From: a virus
DNA: 25,062 nt
Virus record (IMG/VR): IMGVR_UViG_3300027782_004642
Location: 1 to 25,062 of that record
Reading direction: 5' to 3' (one strand)
Shown here: piece after piece, positions 18,395 to 23,992 of the stretch
Layout: each line of letters begins with the position of its first letter
How positions within the stretch are numbered: the stretch's first letter is position 1
Position numbers and translations under genes: made by a program
Notes under the pieces: model-generated
The model's input: only the letters and a program-made list of their open reading frames with translations
The model's database searches: none
What the model was told of the DNA's origin: nothing

Positions 18395-19038
18395 TGTCTG
18401 ATTTTAAAATTCATAAAAATTTTGTTGAGGAAGAACATTGCCTTTCTTTTTTGAAAGACGTTGAAGAAAACCTTCATAATTTTATTGAAAATACTAATGG
18501 TCCTTTCAGAAAATTTTTAAGATTGGATAATACTCCTATTTTTAATGAGTTACATAATTTATATTTGAATAAAATCGTTGATGTTTTAGGATTGAATAAC
18601 GTTACAATTGATCCTATGCTTGGAATATTATACAGTAATATTTCAAAAGGCGGATTCATACACCTTCATATAGATTCGTATCCTCCTTACAACACCAAAG
18701 AATATGTTAATTACAGATTTAATTTGATGCTAAATAGAGGTACAGGTGAAGAATATAATCCAATAGTGGAAAATGTTGATTATCAGGTAAATGCTGGAGA
18801 TGCTTGGTCATTTTCAGCTTCCTCATATGAACATGAGACTAAACCTTTATGTGAAGACACACCTAGAATTGTATTACAATATGGTTTTATGTTGAACAAA
18901 CAACAATATGAAAATCTTAGTGGTATCAACCTTACTGATAGAATGAAAGAATATTATGCAAAAAATTCTCGTAATGGGATTGCCAGGAGCCGGAAAGACT
19001 TTTTTAGCCAAAGCGCTGAAATCTTACCTGGAATCTAA
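18394..19038 (+). CDS. 2-oxoglutarate/Fe(II)-dependent oxygenase
   Basis: 214 residues from the ATG at 18394, which shares one base with the preceding TAA. An in-frame TTG at 18382 is possible but less likely. The double-stranded beta-helix core shows HLHID with the HxD pair His92/Asp94, a distal His147 in SYEHETKP, and Arg158 in TPRIVLQYGF. These complete a 2-His-1-Asp iron site plus the 2-oxoglutarate arginine. The core resembles the short oxygenases common in marine myoviruses, where substrates are mostly unknown. After GFMLNKQQ there is a ~40-residue tail. Its last 27 residues lie in the 83-base overlap with the next gene and read as basic filler (SRNGIARSRKDFF), so the natural C-terminus may have been altered at this junction. 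Confidence 0.8.
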   Translation: MSDFKIHKNFVEEEHCLSFLKDVEENLHNFIENTNGPFRKFLRLDNTPIFNELHNLYLNKIVDVLGLNNVTIDPMLGILYSNISKGGFIHLHIDSYPPYNTKEYVNYRFNLMLNRGTGEEYNPIVENVDYQVNAGDAWSFSASSYEHETKPLCEDTPRIVLQYGFMLNKQQYENLSGINLTDRMKEYYAKNSRNGIARSRKDFFSQSAEILPGI

Positions 19039-19807
19039 CTCAAACGTACACAACATGCCATTGCACAGAATGGCTGAACATGAAATGATGCCATTTTCTT
19101 GGCAAGCTAAAGTTGATTGGTTCAACGCAGATGAAATAAGAAAACGATTCAATGATTGGGATTTCAGTAAAGAAGGACGTATTCGTCAGTCTTTGCGAAT
19201 GGCGGAGTTTGCATTTAAAAGTACTGGTGATTTTGTCATCTGTGATTTTGTTGCACCATTACCTGAGATGAGACATAACTTCAAAGCTGATTGGGTTATT
19301 TGGGTAGACACGATTGAAGCTGGTCGATATGAAGACACCAATAAAGCATTTGTTCCTCCTGATGTGTATGATTTCAGAGTGACAGAACAGAACGCTGAAA
19401 AATGGGCTGAGTTTATTGGCCACCACATTTTAGAAAACAAACGTAGGCCGGTGTTCAATTGGCAAAAAGAAACGGTACAAATGCTAGGCCGTTGGCAACC
19501 ATGGCATGAAGGTCATCGTAAGTTGTTTGAACGTGCTATTGCTAAAACTGGTCAAGTGGTTATTCAAATTAGAGACTGCCAAGGTTGGCAAGGAAGCAAT
19601 CCATTTGCCATTGAGCAAGTTAAGAATTTTATCAAGCGAGATTTAGAGCCTATATATCAGGGACAGTTTGAAATACAAGTTGTACCAAATGTGGTAAACA
19701 TTACATATGGTCGTGACGTTGGATACAAAATTGAACAGGAAGTTTTTGATGAGGCAACACACAGTATAAGTGCCACTAAAATCAGAAAACAAATGGGAAT
19801 TGAGTGA
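18956..19807 (+). CDS. Bifunctional APS-kinase-like P-loop kinase / HxGH nucleotidyltransferase
   Basis: 283 residues. The N-terminal half is P-loop kinase-like: Walker A GLPGAGKT at 8-15, then WFNADEIRKRFNDWDFS and R-rich helix QSLRMAEFA, a layout closest to adenylylsulfate (APS) kinase. Its lid region (FVAPLPEMR) is only loosely like the APS-kinase FISP motif. The C-terminal half is a short nucleotidyltransferase: GRWQPWHEGHRKLF with HEGH at 184-187, and SISATKIRK at 271-278, as in cytidylyl- and adenylyltransferases. Such fusions occur in T4-like marine phages. The substrate is uncertain: PAPS supply for the adjacent sulfotransferases, or activation of a sugar or polyol phosphate. The gene is clearly richer in G+C than the three before it (30 of 60 in the line 19441-19500). 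Confidence 0.78.
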   Translation: MQKILVMGLPGAGKTFLAKALKSYLESNSNVHNMPLHRMAEHEMMPFSWQAKVDWFNADEIRKRFNDWDFSKEGRIRQSLRMAEFAFKSTGDFVICDFVAPLPEMRHNFKADWVIWVDTIEAGRYEDTNKAFVPPDVYDFRVTEQNAEKWAEFIGHHILENKRRPVFNWQKETVQMLGRWQPWHEGHRKLFERAIAKTGQVVIQIRDCQGWQGSNPFAIEQVKNFIKRDLEPIYQGQFEIQVVPNVVNITYGRDVGYKIEQEVFDEATHSISATKIRKQMGIE

Positions 19808-20003
19808 TACCAATAAAAGAAGTTTGGCAAAAGCGGTCAGTTGGCGCTTGACAGGAACTATAGATACGTTTATAATATCTTGGTTAATAACAGGTCAACT
19901 GTTGCTTGCCAGCAGTATAGCATTTACTGAGGTGATAACAAAAGTGATTTTATTTTGGGCACATGAACGTGTTTGGAATAAAGTATCGTGGGGTAAAGAA
20001 TAA
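19770..20003 (+). CDS. DUF2061 small membrane protein
   Basis: Up to 77 residues. The core SLAKAVSWRLTGTIDTFIIS ... EVITKVILFWAHERVWNKVSWG matches the DUF2061 family: a conserved K-x2-SWR start, two membrane segments and the HERVW end. Function is unknown; it would sit in the inner membrane. No ATG start is available. GTG at 19770 overlaps the preceding gene by 38 bases and has GAGG 15 bases upstream. TTG at 19800 overlaps by 8 bases and gives a 67-residue protein closer to the family start. I keep the longer bound but find the TTG start plausible. The position directly after the APS-kinase-like gene suggests that they work together. Confidence 0.75.
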   Translation: MPLKSENKWELSDTNKRSLAKAVSWRLTGTIDTFIISWLITGQLLLASSIAFTEVITKVILFWAHERVWNKVSWGKE

Positions 20004-20011
20004 GGAATATT

Positions 20012-20944
20012 ATGACATATACAGTCTTTCATATTGATGGTGGTGCCGGCAGAGTAATTGCTGCTATACCCGCACTAATCAAATATAACAAATTAAATCC
20101 GGACGACAATTTTAAAATCTTAGTCCATGGTTGGGATACTTTACTTTGGGGCATTCCAGAATTGCAAGATAGGGTTTTTAATCCTGATAATAAGGGTACC
20201 TTCGAAAATATTGTTTATGGATGTTCCAGAATAGTAGCTCCAGAACCTTATAGAGAACCTGCCTACTTTAAACAACAGATTTCTTTAGTGCAAGCTTTTG
20301 ATGCTTGTATCAATAATACAACCGACCATAGTGATTTAGGACCACCTAGAATGGTTTTGAACAAACTGGAAGAAAAATACGCAGCTAATATTATTGAAGA
20401 TGTTAAGAACCAGCAGAAAAAGAATATTACCGTAGTTATTCAACCATATGGTCGTGGTGCTAAAATAGATAGAGGCCATTTGATTGATGATGCCTCAAGG
20501 TCATTGGACGTTTCTGCGTATTTACTGTTAATTAAAAAACTATCCGTAAAATATAATTTAATTTATTTTGGTGATAAAGAAATGGCAGTAAATGAAGATA
20601 CTTACACTTTAAAGGTACAAGCCGATTTGAGAGGTTGGGCATCAATTATTGAATCTGCTGATTATTTTGTTGGATGTGATTCTGTTGGCCAACATATGGC
20701 TCGAGCATTTGATAAACCAGGAACAGTAATTTTTGGTTCAACTTTTCCAGTTAACACTTCTTATCCGGAGCATTTTCAGATTATTGAAAAAGAAGGAAAT
20801 AAGAAGTACTCTCCTATTAGAATAACGAATCTAGACTGCCATTTGGCGGATAGGTATAATGATAAACTTATGGAATTTTCTGAAGAAGAAATACATGAAA
20901 TTTTTATGCAAATTGTTAAAGATATTGAAAAGAAGGTAAAGTGA
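20012..20944 (+). CDS. GT9-like glycosyltransferase (heptosyltransferase fold)
   Basis: 310 residues with two Rossmann-like halves, as in GT-B enzymes. The N-terminus FHIDGGAGRVIAAIPALIKY parallels the glycine loop of ADP-heptose:LPS heptosyltransferases. The C-terminal donor half has ADYFVGCDSVGQHMARAFDK followed by PGTVIFGST, matching the family's D-S-G-x-x-H-L-A pattern with Asp223, Ser224 and His228. The glycine after Asp-Ser is replaced by Val-Gly, a minor change. Members transfer heptose or other sugars to cell-surface glycans in the cytoplasm. AAGGAATAT is a good RBS. With the nucleotidyltransferase upstream and carbamoyltransferase downstream it suggests surface-glycan or virion-glycan modification; donor and acceptor are unknown. 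Confidence 0.75.
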   Translation: MTYTVFHIDGGAGRVIAAIPALIKYNKLNPDDNFKILVHGWDTLLWGIPELQDRVFNPDNKGTFENIVYGCSRIVAPEPYREPAYFKQQISLVQAFDACINNTTDHSDLGPPRMVLNKLEEKYAANIIEDVKNQQKKNITVVIQPYGRGAKIDRGHLIDDASRSLDVSAYLLLIKKLSVKYNLIYFGDKEMAVNEDTYTLKVQADLRGWASIIESADYFVGCDSVGQHMARAFDKPGTVIFGSTFPVNTSYPEHFQIIEKEGNKKYSPIRITNLDCHLADRYNDKLMEFSEEEIHEIFMQIVKDIEKKVK

Positions 20945-22641
20945 TGAGTTTAAATATATTAGCCGTTAATCCTGGCCACAATGGTTCTGCTGCATTGGTA
21001 TCGGATGGAAAATTAATTTCCTATATTGAAGAAGAAAGGTTGACCCGTGAAAAATATGATGGCAATCCTTTTATGGGTATGTTGCATATTATGAAAGAAC
21101 ATCCTATTGATATTTTAGTTATTGGTGGAGTTTCAATACATAATTTAGGAAGTTTGCCATGGACTGGTGAAAATGCTTATGAAGCTTTAGTTAGAAAGCA
21201 TTATCCCAAAGCTAAAATTATTAAAGCATCCGATAACCATCACATGGGCCATGTTGGATGTACATTCTACAATTCAGGTTTTGATGAAGCTATCGTAATC
21301 GTTATTGATGGTTCTGGTAGTTTTAGTAGTCATACTATGTCTAATGGTCAAACAGCTATGGGTTGGGAAACTGATACTGCTTTCGTTTGTAAATATCCAG
21401 ACGATTACACTTTGTTGTTCAAGAGATATGGAAATGAGTCTACTGCTCAATATAGTGATGGTGTGCATGAATTTGACGATTCTGTTCCTACAGTAAAAGC
21501 TTATGAAGGTGTTTCAAATTACCTTGGATTTGAATACATCGAAGGCGGCAAAACAATGGGATTAGCTCCTTATGGAAAAGAAGATCCAAATATTCCAGAA
21601 CTTCTTATTAATTCTAGAGGAAATAAGAATGTTTTCCGACCACATTTTCCTGCTGGTTCAATCATAGACCAATTTAAAAATCCATATCTAAGACAGAAAG
21701 ATAACCCAAAAGAATGGCATAGAGACTTCAGTAAATGTCCTGATGTTGCTAAAAATTTGGCTTATAAGATGCAAAAACAAAGCCAACAGGCTGTTTTGGA
21801 TTTGATTAAAACAACTATCGAAAAAACTGGAATTAAAAATGTTTGTATTGCTGGTGGTTATGGTTTAAATTGTACAGCAAACTATTTCTATAGAAAGAAT
21901 TTGCCTGCTGACGTACAACTTTTTTGCGATCCGGTTTCACATGATGGAGGCACATCTATTGGTCTGGCAAAAATTGTATGGTATCAAGAGACTAAATCAA
22001 CAGATAAGTTTCCTTTAGATACTGTTTATTTGGGACCAAAGTATGATCCTGAAACCTACTTGAGTGATGTGGATACTGAAAAATTTGATGTTGTAGAAAC
22101 AACCGCAAAAGATGTGGCTAAACTAATTTCAGAAAGAAATATTGTTTCTATCTTCCAAGGTTGTAGTGAAGCTGGTCCACGAGCTTTAGGAAACAGGTCT
22201 ATTCTTTATGACCCAACTGACCCGAACGGCAAAGATTATGTCAATATCGTAAAAGGTCGTGAGTGGTTTAGGCCTTTTGCCGGAACAATCCTAAAAGAAC
22301 ATGCAAACGAATGGTTTGATATGGCTGGTATGGAAGAATCGCCTTATATGATGTATGCTATTGACGTTCAATCTGACAAGCAACATATTATTCCATCCAT
22401 TAACCACGTTGATGACACATGTAGAATTCAAACTGTCACAAAAGAACAGAATAAACACTACTATGAATTGATTACTGAGTTTAAAGAAATCTCTGGAGTC
22501 CCTATTCTGTTTAATACATCTTTCAACTTAGCAGGTGATCCTTTAGTTGAAACGATAAAAGACGCCTTAGAAACATTAGAGAAATCGGAAATGAAGTACT
22601 TGTACTTGCCAGAAATCTCAAAGTTGTTGATTAAGAAATAA
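20944..22641 (+). CDS. Carbamoyltransferase, NodU/CmcH family
   Basis: 565 residues from the ATG at 20944, which shares one base with the preceding TGA. GAAGG at about 20931 fits this start better than the GTG at 20941. Members use carbamoyl phosphate and ATP to make a carbamoyl-adenylate and then carbamoylate a hydroxyl, for example on Nod factors, antibiotics or sugars. The Kae1-like N-terminal domain has NPGHNGSAALV near the start, the metal-binding DNHHMGH at 97-103, VIDGSG and GGKTMGLAPYG. The C-terminal domain has FQGCSEAGPRALGNRSIL at 404-421, GREWFRPFAGTIL and NTSFNLAGDP. All key motifs are intact and length is normal. It is last in the + strand cassette before a hairpin terminator. 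The likely acceptor is the product of the adjacent glycosyltransferase. Confidence 0.9.
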   Translation: MSLNILAVNPGHNGSAALVSDGKLISYIEEERLTREKYDGNPFMGMLHIMKEHPIDILVIGGVSIHNLGSLPWTGENAYEALVRKHYPKAKIIKASDNHHMGHVGCTFYNSGFDEAIVIVIDGSGSFSSHTMSNGQTAMGWETDTAFVCKYPDDYTLLFKRYGNESTAQYSDGVHEFDDSVPTVKAYEGVSNYLGFEYIEGGKTMGLAPYGKEDPNIPELLINSRGNKNVFRPHFPAGSIIDQFKNPYLRQKDNPKEWHRDFSKCPDVAKNLAYKMQKQSQQAVLDLIKTTIEKTGIKNVCIAGGYGLNCTANYFYRKNLPADVQLFCDPVSHDGGTSIGLAKIVWYQETKSTDKFPLDTVYLGPKYDPETYLSDVDTEKFDVVETTAKDVAKLISERNIVSIFQGCSEAGPRALGNRSILYDPTDPNGKDYVNIVKGREWFRPFAGTILKEHANEWFDMAGMEESPYMMYAIDVQSDKQHIIPSINHVDDTCRIQTVTKEQNKHYYELITEFKEISGVPILFNTSFNLAGDPLVETIKDALETLEKSEMKYLYLPEISKLLIKK

Positions 22642-22667
22642 AAATAAGGGGCTTGTCCCCTTATTTT
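22641..22667. terminator. Bidirectional intrinsic terminator between convergent genes
   Basis: A perfect 11-bp stem (AAAATAAGGGG / CCCCTTATTTT) with loop CTTGT. It begins at the last base of the carbamoyltransferase stop, and its right arm contains the stop codon of the opposite-strand HAD-fold gene. Each strand ends in a T-rich tract, so it can stop transcription from both sides. Confidence 0.85.
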
Positions 22668-23272
22668 AATGAGTTTGCAAATTCAAGTAGATTAGAAAAC
22701 TCTCTAGTCTTTTCTTTAAGTTTCCTATTGGCAAAAGTATTCAATTTGTCTTTAGTCTCATTGTACATGCCCTGCTTTAACAGTATGGGTTTACAATGAA
22801 CGGAGTCTCCCACTTTCAAGTCGTGGAGTTTATCTCCAACAAAATAACCACCTTTAAATTTCAATCTTAAATCGTTTTCGGCCTTTTTTAACATGCCATT
22901 GTTTGGCATAGAATAAAGGTCTTCTTTTAGATTTGATGTTGAATAGAATAAGCCCGTAATGGATTGTATTCCATGATTACCAAAAGCATCAAGCATTATT
23001 TTATTTGATTGTTCTACTTTTTCTATAGTTATTTTGTTTTGTGTAATATCTGGTTCATTGAAAAAGATAACAACATTGTATCCTTTTAACCTCATTATTT
23101 TTATGGCTTCCAAAGATTCGGGTATAAATCTCATAAATAAGTCAGAAGGTGTATTTTGGTTTTCTATAATTACACCATTTCTTTCTATTCCTATAGTCTC
23201 TTTGGTAAAAGTTGTTGGCCAAAGCGGCAGGTCAATCGTTGAAAAAGAATTTTTTGAAGAAAATCTTCCCAT
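22661..23272 (-). CDS. HAD-fold protein related to GmhB-type phosphatases, catalytic residues lost
   Basis: 203 residues on the minus strand, ATG at 23272-23270 with GGAG eight bases upstream. It aligns by eye with D,D-heptose bisphosphate phosphatase (GmhB): IGIERNGVII matches IFLDRDGTIN, NEPDITQNKIT matches NQSGIARGKFT, PNNGMLKKAENDL matches PHPGMLLSARDYL, and GGYFVGDKLHDLKVG matches the GDK-x2-D metal motif. The DxD nucleophile pair is Glu30/Asn32. The motif II Thr is Phe71, and the motif III Arg-Lys is Ser121/Met122. The zinc-binding cysteines are absent. Only Asp147 and Asp151 remain, so phosphatase activity is unlikely. It may be a scaffold or regulatory protein, or use different chemistry. 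It is the only minus-strand gene here. Its strand, and the location after a heptosyltransferase-like operon, are notable. Confidence 0.7.
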   Translation of the reverse strand: MGRFSSKNSFSTIDLPLWPTTFTKETIGIERNGVIIENQNTPSDLFMRFIPESLEAIKIMRLKGYNVVIFFNEPDITQNKITIEKVEQSNKIMLDAFGNHGIQSITGLFYSTSNLKEDLYSMPNNGMLKKAENDLRLKFKGGYFVGDKLHDLKVGDSVHCKPILLKQGMYNETKDKLNTFANRKLKEKTREFSNLLEFANSLK

Positions 23273-23329
23273 TTTTAAATCTCCATAATGATATAAAATA
23301 TATAGGCTGGTTTTGAATACTTGTTTTGA

Positions 23330-23336
23330 CTAAATA
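23330..23336 (+). promoter_or_regulatory. Late-promoter-like CTAAATA before the tail-fibre genes
   Basis: CTAAATA is the variant of the T4 late element reported for T4-like cyanophages. It lies 31 bases from the TTG start of the next gene. Initiation about six bases downstream would keep the AAAAAGGGGAG ribosome site in the leader. Location in a true intergenic region raises its likelihood over the several in-gene copies. Confidence 0.55.
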
Positions 23337-23344
23337 GGCATACA

Positions 23345-23354
23345 AAAAGGGGAG
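23345..23354 (+). promoter_or_regulatory. Strong Shine-Dalgarno that fixes a TTG start
   Basis: AAAAAGGGGAG spans this site, with GGAG six bases before TTG at 23361. No in-frame ATG exists nearby: the first is near 23444, inside the conserved body of the protein. The match therefore decides the start. Confidence 0.7.
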
Positions 23355-23360
23355 TCCATT

Positions 23361-23693
23361 TTGGCAGCTTATACCGAAATCTATATAGAACAATATACCG
23401 ATTTTTCTACCAAGATAAATCTATCCGATGACCAAGGAGATTCAATGAACCTCGTTGGTTATTCTGCTTCCTCACAAATGAGAAAGTCGTATTATTCTTC
23501 TTCTGTGGAAACATTCACCGTCAACTTTACCAACCGAGCGGCTGGTGAAATTGAAGTTACAATGACTTCCGCAAACACAGCAAACGTTTCTCCAGGTAGA
23601 TATATGTTTGACGTAGTAATAACAGACCCAACAGCAAAGCGCAGCCGTGTTGTTGAAGGTATCGTTAACGTTCTTGCTGGAGTTACACGATAA
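23361..23693 (+). CDS. Small tail/fibre-associated beta protein
   Basis: 110 residues from a TTG start chosen by its strong Shine-Dalgarno. The sequence is beta-rich: YTEIYIEQYTDFSTKINLSD, then YSASSQMRKSYYSS, RAAGEIEVTMTS, and SPGRYMFDVVITD before a closing EGIVNVLAGVTR. This pattern resembles the N-terminal sandwich of baseplate upper proteins and small fibre-associated proteins in marine phages, whose RYMFDV-type strand is shared. It may anchor a fibre to the baseplate or neck, but no function is assigned. It is first in a late unit with the next gene and the long fibre, which supports a fibre-linked role. Confidence 0.7.
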   Translation: MAAYTEIYIEQYTDFSTKINLSDDQGDSMNLVGYSASSQMRKSYYSSSVETFTVNFTNRAAGEIEVTMTSANTANVSPGRYMFDVVITDPTAKRSRVVEGIVNVLAGVTR

Positions 23694-23953
23694 TGGCTGG
23701 CATTAATGTAGTTGTTACACCTGGTCGTCAGATTGGTTCAGTATCAGTCAAAAAGACCGTTCCAACTACTGTATCGGATCCCAATTTCAAACCTGAAGTG
23801 TCGGTTTCCACATCGACAATTTCAGACATTGAAACGGCTGGTGTAGAAAATGGATATACATTTATTTACAATTCTACTACTCAGAAATACCAAGCTTCTC
23901 CAATCAACTTAGCAGACGTTAATGTTGAGAGGATTCAAGGTGGTAAATTCTAA
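23693..23953 (+). CDS. Small fibre-associated protein (86 residues)
   Basis: Starts on the last base of the previous stop (TAATG), so the two are translationally coupled. The sequence has an N-terminal strand pair (INVVVTPGRQIGSVSV), a Thr/Ser/Val-rich middle, and a C-terminal segment NGYTFIYNSTTQKYQASPIN. The last resembles the short strand motif that precedes the tip or anchoring part in marine phage fibres. No enzymatic motif is present. It is probably a fibre linker or attachment protein for the following long fibre; this is inferred from order and composition. The stop codon overlaps the next late-promoter-like element. Confidence 0.6.
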   Translation: MAGINVVVTPGRQIGSVSVKKTVPTTVSDPNFKPEVSVSTSTISDIETAGVENGYTFIYNSTTQKYQASPINLADVNVERIQGGKF

Positions 23954-23956
23954 ATA
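23950..23956 (+). promoter_or_regulatory. Late-promoter-like CTAAATA before the long fibre
   Basis: CTAAATAAATA covers the stop of the 86-residue gene and precedes the fibre ATG at 23993 by 37 bases. AAAGGG at 23980-23985 is the likely ribosome site. The gap is only 39 bases, so the element fits an individually transcribed fibre gene. Confidence 0.5.
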
Positions 23957-23992
23957 AATAAGAAATAATTATAATAATAAAAGGGCTATAAA

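Larger units (their letters stand above)
23273..23360. other. Divergent intergenic region, 88 bases
   Basis: The longest gap in the window. It separates the minus-strand HAD-fold gene from the + strand tail genes. It holds the GGAG ribosome site for the minus gene (23281-23284), a very AT-rich core (23286-23306), a CTAAATA late-promoter-like element and the ribosome site for the + strand gene. I could not place a convincing minus-strand promoter. Confidence 0.6.

Noticed and set aside
11899-18736. In-gene CTAAATA copies (about 11899, 12163, 13903 and 18730)
   Set aside because: They lie inside coding sequence without a gene start at suitable distance and are expected by chance in AT-rich DNA.
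18956-19807. Calling the kinase fusion a true PAPS synthase or an HldE enzyme
   Set aside because: The second domain is far too short for ATP sulfurylase, and the kinase half is a P-loop fold, not the ribokinase fold of HldE.
22661-23272. Calling the minus-strand gene an active heptose-bisphosphate phosphatase (gmhB)
   Set aside because: The nucleophile Asp pair, motif II Thr, motif III Lys and zinc cysteines are all replaced or missing.
23288-23317. Minus-strand sigma-70-like promoter (TTCAAA with TATCAT or TATATC)
   Set aside because: Initiation would fall on the gene's own ribosome site at 23281-23284, leaving no usable leader.
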